Shown: piece by piece, positions 27,658 to 36,608 of the stretch
How positions within the stretch are numbered: the stretch's first letter is position 1
Layout of the letters: the number at the start of each line of letters is the position of its first letter
Source of the DNA: Fusibacter ferrireducens
GTDB lineage: Bacteria > Bacillota > Clostridia > Peptostreptococcales > Acidaminobacteraceae
Reading direction: 5' to 3'
Length of the DNA stretch: 64,000 nt
Assembly (NCBI RefSeq): GCF_015352425.1
Contig: NZ_JADKNH010000019.1
Span: forward strand, 1-64,000
Position numbers and translations under genes: made by a program
Notes under the pieces: model-generated
Seen by the model: only the letters and a program-made list of their open reading frames with translations
Database searches by the model: none
Told to the model about the DNA's origin: nothing

Positions 27658-28608
27658 ATGAAAGCATTATTTACCTATGATTATGGCAAAGAACAAATGG
27701 ACAAGATCAGAGCATTAGGCTATAAAATTCTCCATATTAAAGAAAATGACATTCCTGACAGACAGTCCGAAATTATTGATTTTGATCCAAATGTTATCGT
27801 CTGTTATAATCCTTTTGAACATTTGCCAATTGAAGCATTGACAAATCTTAAATGGATACAGCTATCCAGCATTGGTGTTGATCAAGTGCCTGTGGATAGG
27901 ATCGTAAATAGAGGGATTGTGATCACCAATAATAGAGGCGGTTATTCCATCCCCATGGGGGAATGGATTGTTTTCCAAATGCTGCATCATTATAAATATG
28001 GGCAATATTTTCATCAAATAAAGTCAGAGAAAAGATGGAAAGTCAATACGCATGTTCGAGAACTGACTCATAGAAAGGCACTTTTTATTGGGACAGGCAC
28101 TATTGCAAGTGAGGCAGCTAAAAGATTAAGCGGCTACGACTTAACGCGCATTGGGATCAACACGGACGGTCGTGAAGTGCCTTACTTTGATAAATGTTAC
28201 CCTATGACGGCACTTGATGAAGTTTTGAGTGAGATGGATTTTATTATCCTAACCATTCCTTATACTAAAAAAACAGAGGGGCTTATTTGTAAAGAGCGCT
28301 TATCTCTTATAAAAGAGGATGCTGTACTCATAAATGTGGCACGTGGGAACCTCATAATAGAGTCTGATTTAATTGAAGCACTGGATCAGGGCAAATTCCT
28401 AGGGGTTTCACTGGATGTCTTTGAGAAGGAGCCTTTAGAGGTTCATAATAAACTCTGGTCTTTTGATCGTGTAATGGTGACGCCACATAATTCATGGATA
28501 TCTGAAATGAGAAACGTAAGAAGATTTGATCTCATTTACAACAACTTGAAAGCTTTCTGCCAGGAATCAGAACTTGAAAATCAGGTGGATTTAAATAAGG
28601 GATATTAA
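27658..28608 (+). CDS. D-isomer-specific 2-hydroxyacid dehydrogenase
   Basis: 316 residues from the ATG at 27658 (GGAGGG upstream; an in-frame ATG at 27646 lies before that site). The NAD-binding loop is FIGTGTIASEAAKRL; catalytic residues are in INVARGNL (Arg), EKEPL (Glu) and TPHNSW (His). The family oxidises or reduces D-2-hydroxyacids such as phosphoglycerate, glycerate or lactate. The unusual GTGTIA loop (GxGxxA instead of GxGxxG) and shorter catalytic domain match the family's divergent oxidoreductases, and the substrate cannot be told. It lies 24 bases before rlmN and may be cotranscribed. Confidence 0.85.
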   Translation: MKALFTYDYGKEQMDKIRALGYKILHIKENDIPDRQSEIIDFDPNVIVCYNPFEHLPIEALTNLKWIQLSSIGVDQVPVDRIVNRGIVITNNRGGYSIPMGEWIVFQMLHHYKYGQYFHQIKSEKRWKVNTHVRELTHRKALFIGTGTIASEAAKRLSGYDLTRIGINTDGREVPYFDKCYPMTALDEVLSEMDFIILTIPYTKKTEGLICKERLSLIKEDAVLINVARGNLIIESDLIEALDQGKFLGVSLDVFEKEPLEVHNKLWSFDRVMVTPHNSWISEMRNVRRFDLIYNNLKAFCQESELENQVDLNKGY

Positions 28609-28632
28609 TAAAGAGATGGAAAGAGTGTAAGT

Positions 28633-29673
28633 ATGATCGATATTAGAAATTTAACACAGGAAAAAATCGCTGAACAGCTGATGGCCATAGGGGAAAAAAA
28701 ATTTAGAGCAAAGCAGGTATTTGAGTGGATTAATAAAGGCGTCCAGTCATTTGATGCAATGAAAAATTTACCTAAAACCTTAATGGATCAATTGAAAGAA
28801 CAATATTATTTGGACAATGCATCCATTGTTGAACAGCTAGAGTCTGAAGACGGCACGATTAAATCACTTCATAAGCTTGTGGATAATAATGTTATTGAAT
28901 CTGTTTTTATGACTTACAAGCACGGGTATAGTGCTTGCATTTCGACACAAGTGGGATGCCGAATGAATTGTGCTTTTTGTGCTTCAACGCTCAATGGGAT
29001 GATTAGAAATTTGACAGCAGGTGAAATGCTTGGGCAACTCTATGAGATCCAGAATATGACGGGAAAGAGAATTGATCATGTGGTTTTGATGGGCAGTGGG
29101 GAACCTCTTGATAACTATGAAGAAGTGGTTCGATTTCTAAAGATGTCTTGCTCGGAGGGCGGACTCAATTTATCAGGTCGAAATATAACCTTATCAACTT
29201 GCGGCATTGTGCCTCAAATTTACAAACTTGCAGATGAAAAACTGCAAATTACACTTGCGATATCTCTGCACAATCCCTTTGATGATGAAAGAACGCAGAT
29301 TATGCCCATCAATAAAAAATATGGTATAGATGAACTCGTGGCTGCTGTGGACTATTATATTCAAAGTACCAATAGACGTGTGACTTTTGAATATGCCCTT
29401 ATTGAAGGTGAGAACGACTCAGATCGGCATGCGGAGGCTCTTGGATCAAAACTCAAGGGCAAATTAGTGCATGTCAACCTCATTCCAATTAATGCAGTTG
29501 AAGAAAAGAAAATGCGTCCTTCTCAAAATTCTAGAATAAATAGATTTAAAACGATTTTAATGGATAAATATAATGTAAATACAACAATTAGGAGGGAGTT
29601 AGGATCTGATATCAATGCTGCATGTGGACAGTTGAGGAATCAGCATATTGAAATCAACACAATTCAAGAATAG
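28633..29673 (+). CDS. rlmN: 23S rRNA (adenine2503-C2)/tRNA A37 methyltransferase
   Basis: 346 residues. The radical-SAM cluster motif CRMNCAFC sits near residue 110, preceded by ACISTQVG. The methyl-carrying catalytic Cys is in the C-terminal INAACGQLR, and the other family Cys is in LSTCGIV. RlmN methylates C2 of A2503 in 23S rRNA and A37 of some tRNAs. Length and motif order match the family. A weak hairpin (29673-29697) follows the stop. Confidence 0.95.
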   Translation: MIDIRNLTQEKIAEQLMAIGEKKFRAKQVFEWINKGVQSFDAMKNLPKTLMDQLKEQYYLDNASIVEQLESEDGTIKSLHKLVDNNVIESVFMTYKHGYSACISTQVGCRMNCAFCASTLNGMIRNLTAGEMLGQLYEIQNMTGKRIDHVVLMGSGEPLDNYEEVVRFLKMSCSEGGLNLSGRNITLSTCGIVPQIYKLADEKLQITLAISLHNPFDDERTQIMPINKKYGIDELVAAVDYYIQSTNRRVTFEYALIEGENDSDRHAEALGSKLKGKLVHVNLIPINAVEEKKMRPSQNSRINRFKTILMDKYNVNTTIRRELGSDINAACGQLRNQHIEINTIQE

Positions 29674-29732
29674 TCAGAAAATACGAATAATTCTGACAAA
29701 AATAATTTTAATGTTTTGAAGGAGATTCAATT

Positions 29733-29747
29733 ATGTATCTAGAATAA
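29733..29747 (+). other. Possible 4-codon leader peptide ORF
   Basis: ATG TAT CTA GAA TAA, preceded by TGAAGGAGATTC, which is nearly the same as the ribosome site of the real gene 50 bases downstream. It may be a leader or a duplicated ribosome site without function. Confidence 0.25.
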
Positions 29748-29782
29748 TACACTAAGTGCTAAAACTAAAGGAGGAGATTCAG

Positions 29783-30190
29783 ATGGTTACTTTGATAGCT
29801 GGAAAAAAGGGAACAGGAAAATCCAAAGAAATAGTCAAAATGGCAAATGAAATCGTTGCTGAGGTGAACGGCGATGCAATTTTCATTGATGATGACAACA
29901 GGGCGATGTACAATCTACACCATGATTTAAGATTTGTTAACATGAAAGAATTTCCAATAGATACAGGTGAAGAATTTTTGGGATTCATCTGTGGTTTGAT
30001 TTCTAATAATTATGATATTCAAAAGATTTTTATAGACGGTATTTTAAATTGTGTCACAATAGAACTGGATAGATTACCAGCTTGGTTTAAGAAAATTGAA
30101 GACATATCAACAGCTTTTTCTGTTGATTTCATTATAACTTTGAATTATGAGTCTGCACTGCCAGAATCTCTGCAAAGATTTATGCGCTAA
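29783..30190 (+). CDS. Small P-loop ATPase-like protein
   Basis: 135 residues from the ATG at 29783, seven bases after AAGGAGGAG. Walker A is GKKGTGKSK at residues 7-15; a Walker-B-like hydrophobic strand IQKIFIDGIL follows near residue 85. Small clostridial proteins of this kind are often labelled PilT-like or ATP-binding without experimental support. No signal peptide. Function unknown. A 4-codon ORF with its own AAGGAG site sits 50 bases upstream (29733-29747). Confidence 0.7.
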   Translation: MVTLIAGKKGTGKSKEIVKMANEIVAEVNGDAIFIDDDNRAMYNLHHDLRFVNMKEFPIDTGEEFLGFICGLISNNYDIQKIFIDGILNCVTIELDRLPAWFKKIEDISTAFSVDFIITLNYESALPESLQRFMR

Positions 30191-30209
30191 TTAGATTGAT
30201 TTACTTATC

Positions 30210-30256
30210 ATAAAAGGTCACCTATGATGTATTAAATCCTAGGTGACCTTTTATAA
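30210..30256. terminator. Terminator after the P-loop gene
   Basis: About 15-bp stem ATAAAAGGTCACCTA/TAGGTGACCTTTTAT, with A-rich and T-rich flanks, usable on both strands. Confidence 0.85.
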
Positions 30257-30262
30257 TGCGTG

Positions 30263-30280
30263 TTTGAGTATATACTCAAA
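30263..30280. promoter_or_regulatory. 18-bp perfect palindrome
   Basis: TTTGAGTATATACTCAAA is its own reverse complement. It lies between two convergent gene ends, not at a promoter. The core TTGAGTATATAC recurs at 39831-39842 upstream of the chemoreceptor start. Possible protein-binding site. Confidence 0.4.
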
Positions 30281-30390
30281 TATATCCTTGTAAATAGATC
30301 TGTGAAATGATATTCAAATAAATATTTATCTGTATGTGCTCATGTCGAACGATTTTAATTTTAGGCTTATATTATCGATTTCAGTGTGAA

Positions 30391-30630
30391 TTACAGAAAT
30401 TTTTTCCCAAGATATTTTTTTACCAGCTCTTGATCAGAAAAATCGTCGACGATAATTTCCTCGCCAGTTTCTTCAAAAAAAACAAGAATTTCGGTATCGC
30501 CACCTTTGAAAGCTTTGATGACCGTGTCTTCATTGACCTCGCGTATTTTATTTTTATGATGCTTAATTTTCTGAAATTCCTTGGTGTAGATTGCTCCAGT
30601 AAGTCCGATGACTTTTGTGTATTGATTCAT
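30391..30630 (-). CDS. Conserved-looking small acidic protein, unknown
   Basis: 79 residues from the ATG at 30628-30630, preceded on the minus strand by AAGGAGG at ideal distance. Soluble, rich in Lys, Glu and Asp, with the segment EILVFFEETGEEIIVDDFS, and likely a small beta-alpha fold. I recognise no family. The opposite-strand ORF through the same bases is Phe/Ile-rich and is an antisense shadow. Confidence 0.55.
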   Translation of the reverse strand: MNQYTKVIGLTGAIYTKEFQKIKHHKNKIREVNEDTVIKAFKGGDTEILVFFEETGEEIIVDDFSDQELVKKYLGKKFL

Positions 30631-30792
30631 GTGTAATCCTCCTTGCAACTTTAATTATACAGGAGAACCCTCCGTAATACAATTGACCATAAAAGGTTAA
30701 GAAAACTTTATCAATTTTTAATTTTAGAACATCATTTATTTGGTATAATGAAAAGGTAAGGATTTACAGAGAAATCTATAAGGAGATAAAAT

Positions 30793-31215
30793 ATGAGAAG
30801 AAAGAAAAAAGTCATGGTCTGTGTCACACAGCAGAAATCGTGTGAGAGATTAATTGATTATGGTGCCAGCCTGATTTCTTCTGAACACGATGAGTTGCAC
30901 GTGGTGCATGTCGTTAAAGAAAATTGGAAGTTTTTCGGACAACTTAAAGAAGAAGATGCCCTAGAATATTTGTTTGATGTTTCAAAAAATCACCATGCTT
31001 CACTTTCGGTCATTAAAGCTAAAGATATAGAGAAGACGCTTTCTGAGTATGCTGAAAAACATAAGATTAACAGCATCATCATGGGAGAGTCCTTTGAGAA
31101 AGATGAGCAGCAGAACATGATCAGTAGACTTCAGGAGAAAACAAAGGTTAAAGTGAATTTTCAAATTGTTCCTGTTGACTTTGATGACGAAAAAAATGTT
31201 ATTTCATTAGAATAG
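30793..31215 (+). CDS. Universal-stress-protein-like nucleotide-binding protein
   Basis: 140 residues of the adenine-nucleotide alpha-hydrolase (UspA) fold: VMVCVTQQKSCERLIDYGA at the N-terminus, HVVHVVKENW as the second strand, and NSIIMGESFE late. It resembles the Usp module found inside KdpD sensors. The GxxG(S/T) ATP-binding loop is not clearly kept, so it may not bind ATP. A TGGTATAAT extended -10 box lies at 30741-30749. Monocistronic with a strong terminator. Confidence 0.7.
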   Translation: MRRKKKVMVCVTQQKSCERLIDYGASLISSEHDELHVVHVVKENWKFFGQLKEEDALEYLFDVSKNHHASLSVIKAKDIEKTLSEYAEKHKINSIIMGESFEKDEQQNMISRLQEKTKVKVNFQIVPVDFDDEKNVISLE

Positions 31216-31222
31216 AATAAAT

Positions 31223-31271
31223 AAAAAGATGTTGGATGAGAGATCAAATTTCTCGAGGACATCTTTTTTTT
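31223..31271 (+). terminator. Terminator of the Usp-like gene
   Basis: 10-bp outer stem AAAAAGATGT/ACATCTTTTT with an inner GAGA/TCTC pairing and a run of T. Confidence 0.85.
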
Positions 31272-31498
31272 ATGCGATTCGTTTATCTTTGTATCGCTTT
31301 GGTGGTGTGGTGAAAATCAACAGCAAATGGATGAATCATTATAAATTCAGGTAAGAAAAATGTTATATAAATGTTAAAAAATCAACTGTACAAATATTTT
31401 TATATAAAATATATACAAATTATAATAAAATGTTTGTATTCACTATATTGTGGTTATAAAATAGAGGTGAGTTAAATTATATTAATAGGAGGCGACAC

Positions 31499-33196
31499 AT
31501 GTTTAATGGTAAAAAAGTACTTGTTATGATGATGACTTTAATTTTAGTCATGTCGACAATCTTGCCTGCAATGAGTTTTGCAGAAGAAACAGTGACAATT
31601 GATGTTTATTCATTTAATGATTTTCATGGGGCATTAATTGAAAGTGGCAAAAATGTGGGTATGGCAAAACTTGTTGGGGCAGTTAATGCATTAAGAGCGA
31701 CAAATCCAAATACCATAGTTGTTTCTGCTGGAGATAATTATCAAGGTTCTGCAATGTCCAACCTTTCATATGGTGAACCAGTTAGTGAGATGTTTAAACT
31801 ATTAGATGTCACAGTATCAGCAGTTGGTAACCATGAGTTTGATTGGGGAACAGACAAATTTTCTAAATGGAGTGAAGATGGTAATTTAACTTTTCTCGCA
31901 TCCAATATTTATGACAAAACAACTGGTGAACCCGTAACATGGGCAAAACCATACGTGATTAAGGAACAAGCGGGTAAAAAAATTGCTTTTATCGGTCTGA
32001 CGACTGAAGAAACAGCTTATAAGACGAAAGCCGAAAACGTTGAAACACTAGAATTTAAAGATCCTGCTGAAGCTGCTAAAATATGGGTGGATTACTTAAT
32101 GGCAGGTAAAGATGCAGCGGGTAAACCGGATGCAATTATTGCTTTAACGCATATCCCTGCATCACAAAATGGTTATGGCGCTGATCCTGCTGAACCTGTA
32201 ACAGGTGATGAAGTTGCTGCTATAACAGCAGTTGAAGGGATTGATGGCGTCGTATCTGCACATAACCATGCAACAGTTGCTGGTTATAGCAACGGCGTGC
32301 CTGTTGTGGAAGCTTACTATAGTGGGAGAGCATTAGGACATTTATCTTTGAACTTTACAGGATCAACTTTAGTCGTAACGCCTTCTGTTGATAATTTATA
32401 CAAGAGAAGTGAAGAGATTACTGCAGATTCTGCAGCTCTTGCAGCTTTTGAAAAATGGAATACAGATTTAGCACCAACCTTAAATGCCGTTTTAGGTAAA
32501 GCAGATGGCACTTTTACTCATGATCGATATGAAGGCGCATCTACAACTGTTCTTGGAAGATGGGTATGTGAAACCATGGCGAAAGCTGCAGGTACACAGA
32601 TCGCAATTCAAAATGGTGGTGGTTTGAGAAGAGACATTCCAGCTGGAGATATTACTTATGGTATTTTATACGAAGTGATGCCATTTGATAATACGCTTGT
32701 AACCTTAAAATTATCAGGTGCAGATCTTCTTAAAAATATTGAACATGGTATTGCAAATACAGAGATTGGAAATGCATCTTTCTCAGGACTTCAAGTAGAT
32801 TACGATTCATCACTTGAAGCTGGCAGTAGAGTCCTTGCGTTGAGATTAGCAGATGGTACTCCTGTGGCAATGGATCAATATTACACAGTTGTCATCAATG
32901 ATTTTATGTATCCAAAAGGTGATAACTTCGATTTTAAAGGTGCGATTGATGTTAAAGATACATTCATTCCAATCAGAGATGTGCTTGTGAATGAAATCAA
33001 GGCATCTGGAACAATCAAAGCATTGCCAGCGGACTATGCTAAACAATATGGTACTTATAAGGTTCAAGCTGGAGATGTTCTTTGGAAAATAGCAAAAAAA
33101 TTGGGAACAACTTATCAAAATTTAGGTCAAGTTAATGGTCTTAAAAATGTTAACTTAATCTATGAAGGTCAAATCTTACGCGTACCACAAAACTAG
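31499..33196 (+). CDS. Secreted 5'-nucleotidase with C-terminal LysM domain
   Basis: 565 residues. Signal peptide (about 1-28, cleavage near SFAEE). Metallophosphatase domain (about 32-290) with NDFHG, SAGDNYQGS, GNHEFDWG and ALTHIPAS as the two-metal ligands; 5'-nucleotidase C-terminal domain (about 330-500) with NGGGLRRDIPAG. A LysM domain (about 520-564, YKVQAGDVLWKIAKKLG) replaces the usual anchor. UshA-type enzymes hydrolyse extracellular nucleotides to nucleosides; LysM binds peptidoglycan and should hold the enzyme at the wall. AGGAGG precedes the ATG. Confidence 0.9.
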   Translation: MFNGKKVLVMMMTLILVMSTILPAMSFAEETVTIDVYSFNDFHGALIESGKNVGMAKLVGAVNALRATNPNTIVVSAGDNYQGSAMSNLSYGEPVSEMFKLLDVTVSAVGNHEFDWGTDKFSKWSEDGNLTFLASNIYDKTTGEPVTWAKPYVIKEQAGKKIAFIGLTTEETAYKTKAENVETLEFKDPAEAAKIWVDYLMAGKDAAGKPDAIIALTHIPASQNGYGADPAEPVTGDEVAAITAVEGIDGVVSAHNHATVAGYSNGVPVVEAYYSGRALGHLSLNFTGSTLVVTPSVDNLYKRSEEITADSAALAAFEKWNTDLAPTLNAVLGKADGTFTHDRYEGASTTVLGRWVCETMAKAAGTQIAIQNGGGLRRDIPAGDITYGILYEVMPFDNTLVTLKLSGADLLKNIEHGIANTEIGNASFSGLQVDYDSSLEAGSRVLALRLADGTPVAMDQYYTVVINDFMYPKGDNFDFKGAIDVKDTFIPIRDVLVNEIKASGTIKALPADYAKQYGTYKVQAGDVLWKIAKKLGTTYQNLGQVNGLKNVNLIYEGQILRVPQN

Positions 33197-33224
33197 AGTT
33201 TAAATTGGATAAATAAAAATGATG

Positions 33225-33271
33225 AAGGAGCTTTTATTAGATGCATTTTAGTCTATGACAAAGCTCCTTTT
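33225..33271 (+). terminator. Terminator of the 5'-nucleotidase gene
   Basis: 10-bp perfect stem AAGGAGCTTT/AAAGCTCCTT with a 25-nt loop and short T run. Confidence 0.65.
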
Positions 33272-33375
33272 GCATTCCAAATTAAAGGTTTTGCAGAGGC
33301 ATCACAGCACAAATTCTTACCCCAAAATCATATTTATATGATAAAATAAGATGAAAATACAATGCGAGGCTATTC

Positions 33376-34308
33376 ATGAGATATAGAAAATACAGTACGT
33401 ATTTAGTTGAAAAATACAAGGAGAAAGTCTATAAGATTCCAGTTAATGTGCCTTGTTCTTGCCCCAATAGGGATGGTAAGTTGGGGAGCGCAGGGTGTAT
33501 CTTTTGTGGTGAAGTCGGTGCTGGATTTGAGGCTCAACCATCTGAGATGTCTATAGCACATCAAATTGATAAAAATACTGAACTTATCCAAAAAAAATAC
33601 AAGGTCAATAAATACATTATTTACTTTCAAAATTATACAAATACTTATATGCCATTAGAGCGATTTGAGGCAAATCTGCATGAGGCTATGAGAGCACATG
33701 TTGTCGGTCTAAGTATCTCGACGAGGCCGGATGCTATCCCAAATCCCTATTTGGAAGTTTTAAAGCGCATTCAGAAAACATACGACATCGATATTGAAGT
33801 GGAACTGGGCCTACAATCTGTAAATATCAACACCCTAAAGCAAATTAATAGGGGGCATGGGCTGGCTGAGTTCATTGATGCTGTTCAACGTATTCATGCG
33901 TATGGCTTTACAGTGTGCACACATCTAATTGCAAATTTGCCTTGGGATACGGATGATGATTTTATTGAAGCAGGGCGTGTTTTATCTGCCTTGGGCGTGG
34001 CGTCTGTAAAAGTCCACTCGTTATACGTTCTAAAGCATACAAAGCTTGGCGAGCTTTACAGCAAGGGCGCAATTGAGATCATATCTTCAGATGCTTATTT
34101 AGAACGTCTGGTGAAATTTATACAGAATATTTCAAGTGAAATGGTCGTTCAGCGATTATTTGGAAGGGCCCCAGAATCGCAAACTTTGTTTTGCAACTGG
34201 GGTATGAGCTGGAGAAAATTACAGAATCAGTTTGAAGAAATATTGGAAGAGAGGGATATTTACCAGGGCATGCACTTTAAACTAAGTGAGTTAAATCGTT
34301 TTGAATGA
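33376..34308 (+). CDS. TIGR01212-family radical SAM protein (YhcC-like)
   Basis: 310 residues. The N-terminal CSCPNRDGKLGSAGCIFCGE holds the cluster-binding Cys in the spacing typical of the YhcC/TIGR01212 branch of Elp3-like radical SAM proteins; LSISTRPDAIP and VELGLQSVNINTLKQINRGH continue the barrel. The reaction of this family is unknown; the Elp3-like fold hints at RNA modification. The ATG lies eight bases after GCGAGG. Confidence 0.85.
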   Translation: MRYRKYSTYLVEKYKEKVYKIPVNVPCSCPNRDGKLGSAGCIFCGEVGAGFEAQPSEMSIAHQIDKNTELIQKKYKVNKYIIYFQNYTNTYMPLERFEANLHEAMRAHVVGLSISTRPDAIPNPYLEVLKRIQKTYDIDIEVELGLQSVNINTLKQINRGHGLAEFIDAVQRIHAYGFTVCTHLIANLPWDTDDDFIEAGRVLSALGVASVKVHSLYVLKHTKLGELYSKGAIEIISSDAYLERLVKFIQNISSEMVVQRLFGRAPESQTLFCNWGMSWRKLQNQFEEILEERDIYQGMHFKLSELNRFE

Positions 34309-34354
34309 TTAAAAACGTTATTATAGAGAAAAATTGCGTTTAGGAGGGATCTTT

Positions 34355-35176
34355 ATGAAAGTTATTAGAGAGTGGAAAACAATGTTAATTCCATATGAGC
34401 AGGCTGTTGAAGAATTAAAAGTAAAATTTAAGGCCATCAGAAATCAATATAGAGAGCTCAGTGAATACTCGCCTATAGAATTTGTGACTGGACGTGTAAA
34501 AAAGATCTCAAGCATTATAGAAAAAGCTGAACGTAGCAATATTGACCTTGACCGCATAGAAGAAGAAATGGAAGATATTGCAGGTATAAGGGTAATGTGC
34601 CAGTTCATTGATGATATTTACCGTGTGGTAGACTTAATTCACGAAAGAAGCGGCAAAGACTTTGAAGTTTTATATGAAAAAGACTATATTAAAATGCAAA
34701 AGGAAAGCGGATACAAGAGCTACCATATTATCGTGAAGTATCCAGTGCATACGGCACTGGGCACTAAAAAGATTTTATGTGAGTTTCAAATTAGAACCCT
34801 TGCAATGAACTTTTGGGCGACGATAGAGCATTCACTGAGCTATAAGTACAAGTCTCAAATTCCAGATAACATCAAGGAGAGACTTCGTAATTCTGCCATT
34901 GCGGCAACTAAACTCGATGAAGAAATGACTGAAATCAGCAAAGAGGTCATTAATGCACAGTTGATGTTTGAAGAAAAATCAAACACAATAAGGGACATTA
35001 CAACACATATACAAATTTTATTCAATCAAGGCCTTGAGCGTGAGGCCATTGATTTTGAGAGACGATTTGAAAATATAAAAGATGACGACAACATGTTAGA
35101 ATTGGAGCAGCTCTTAACGGATATAAAGAAAGCATTGCCAAGATATAATCTATTTGAAAAAGGTGTGCTTAAATGA
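34355..35176 (+). CDS. Small alarmone synthetase (RelQ/YjbM-like)
   Basis: 273 residues from the ATG at 34355 (AGGAGG upstream; an in-frame ATG at 34334 precedes that site). A single RelA/SpoT synthetase domain with EDIAGIRVMCQFIDDIYRV, KESGYKSYHII and CEFQIRTLAMNFWATIEHSLSYK; no HD hydrolase, TGS or ACT domain. Such enzymes make (p)ppGpp from GTP/GDP and ATP under cell-envelope or other stress. About 60 residues longer than Bacillus RelQ because of a helical C-terminal extension. Overlaps the next gene by four bases. Confidence 0.88.
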   Translation: MKVIREWKTMLIPYEQAVEELKVKFKAIRNQYRELSEYSPIEFVTGRVKKISSIIEKAERSNIDLDRIEEEMEDIAGIRVMCQFIDDIYRVVDLIHERSGKDFEVLYEKDYIKMQKESGYKSYHIIVKYPVHTALGTKKILCEFQIRTLAMNFWATIEHSLSYKYKSQIPDNIKERLRNSAIAATKLDEEMTEISKEVINAQLMFEEKSNTIRDITTHIQILFNQGLEREAIDFERRFENIKDDDNMLELEQLLTDIKKALPRYNLFEKGVLK

Positions 35177-35895
35177 AACGCTGGATGCAGACGCTTTTTT
35201 TGAAGCCGATTAGAAATGCCATTGATCGGTATAATCTTATTGAACCTGGAGATCGTATCTTAGTAGGTGTTTCAGGTGGAAAGGATAGCAGTTTGCTCTT
35301 TTTTGCACTGGGACTTTTAAAAAAGTTTAATATCTATGACTTTGAAGTAACGGGATTTATGGTAGATCATGGAATGTTGAGGGCAGTAATACCTCATCAG
35401 AGTTTTTTTGAAGATTTTGGGCTTTCTATGATTGTTCATAAAGAGCCATTTGTTTTACTTTCAAATGATGTCAGTCCGTGTTATACTTGTTCACGTATGA
35501 GAAAAGGGATCATGAGGCAGTATGCCTTAAATCATGGCTACAATAAGATTGCATTTGGTCATACGAAGGATGATGTGGTGGAAACCTTTATGATGAATCT
35601 CATAAAACATGGTAAAATCGCTTCAATACCACCTGTTGTCAAAGAGGAGACTTCACATCTTAAGATTATTAGACCCTTAATATATTTAGATGAAGTGGCA
35701 ATTTTAAAATCGGTTAAATTACTTGAGATTCCCATTGTCACATCAAAATGTATACACGCTAAAGCGAAGATTAGGGAGCGCTCAGAAAGCTTGATTTCAA
35801 TGATAGAAGCAGAATTTCCTGAATACTCAAGCCAAGTTATCAAAGCGCTTTCAAATATAGACTTAGAGAGAACACTTATAAAATTAGAGGAGTAA
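35173..35895 (+). CDS. TtcA-like PP-loop ATPase (tRNA thiolation)
   Basis: 240 residues. PP-loop VGVSGGKDSSLLFF, then CYTCSRMRKGIMRQYALNHG and IAFGHTKDDVVETFMMNL, the diagnostic TtcA segments. TtcA carries a [4Fe-4S] cluster on three Cys: here the CxxC (PCYTC) and a later single Cys (KCIHAKAK, where TtcA has a second CxxC) would provide three ligands. TtcA makes 2-thiocytidine-32 in tRNA; this shorter clostridial variant may modify another position. Coupled to the alarmone synthetase (ATGA overlap). Confidence 0.8.
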   Translation: MKRWMQTLFLKPIRNAIDRYNLIEPGDRILVGVSGGKDSSLLFFALGLLKKFNIYDFEVTGFMVDHGMLRAVIPHQSFFEDFGLSMIVHKEPFVLLSNDVSPCYTCSRMRKGIMRQYALNHGYNKIAFGHTKDDVVETFMMNLIKHGKIASIPPVVKEETSHLKIIRPLIYLDEVAILKSVKLLEIPIVTSKCIHAKAKIRERSESLISMIEAEFPEYSSQVIKALSNIDLERTLIKLEE

Positions 35896-36596
35896 TGGAT
35901 TTCATGGGCGTTTATGTAATAGGGGACTTACATCTGAGCTTCAATACGGATAAACCAATGGACGTCTTTGGAGAAAATTGGATAGGACACTATAAAAAAA
36001 TCGAAATAGACTGGAAAGAAAAAGTAAAAGAAAATGATCTCGTTATTGTTCCCGGAGACACATCTTGGGCCATTAGTTTTGATGAGGCACATGTTGATTT
36101 GGGATGGTTAGATGCGTTGCCAGGTAAAAAAGTTTTAATAAAAGGCAATCACGATTACTGGTGGACATCGAAAAGTAAGATGGATCACCAATTCAATTCC
36201 ATTTTTTTTGTTCACAATTCTTTTTTTGTGTATGAGGACCTAGCAATTTGTGGCACGAGAGGATGGGTTTGTCCTAATGAGGTACAGTTTTCAGAGAATG
36301 ATGATAAAATTTATAAAAGAGAGGCCATAAGACTTGAAAATTCCTTAAAGCAAGCAGTGGCGCAAGGTTTTAAGAAGATTCTAGTGGCACTTCATTTCCC
36401 GCCAACAAATGATAGACAGGAACCTTCAAGATTTACAGAGATCATTGAAAAATATCCTGTATCACATGTGGTTTATGGACATATTCATTCAAAGTCATAT
36501 TTTAATGCCACACTTAAAGGGCTTCACAACGAGATTTTTTATCATTTAACATCATGTGATTATTTAGAATTCAAGCTGCTCAAGCTTGATGTTTAG
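35895..36596 (+). CDS. Metallophosphoesterase
   Basis: 233 residues of the calcineurin-like fold: YVIGDLHLSF, VPGDTSWAI, KGNHDYWW and the late VVYGHIHSKS provide the conserved metal ligands. Substrate unknown; this clostridial group is annotated simply as phosphohydrolase. The ATG at 35895 overlaps the previous stop by one base and sits two bases after AGGAG; an ATG at 35904 has a more normal spacing and gives MGVYVIGDLHLS, so the true start may be there. Confidence 0.85.
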   Translation: MDFMGVYVIGDLHLSFNTDKPMDVFGENWIGHYKKIEIDWKEKVKENDLVIVPGDTSWAISFDEAHVDLGWLDALPGKKVLIKGNHDYWWTSKSKMDHQFNSIFFVHNSFFVYEDLAICGTRGWVCPNEVQFSENDDKIYKREAIRLENSLKQAVAQGFKKILVALHFPPTNDRQEPSRFTEIIEKYPVSHVVYGHIHSKSYFNATLKGLHNEIFYHLTSCDYLEFKLLKLDV

Positions 36597-36608
36597 AAAG
36601 GTAAAACA

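Noticed and set aside
30334-30636. 100-aa ORF on + over the small acidic protein gene
   Set aside because: It is Phe/Ile-rich antisense sequence without a ribosome site, whereas the minus-strand gene has AAGGAGG and protein-like composition.
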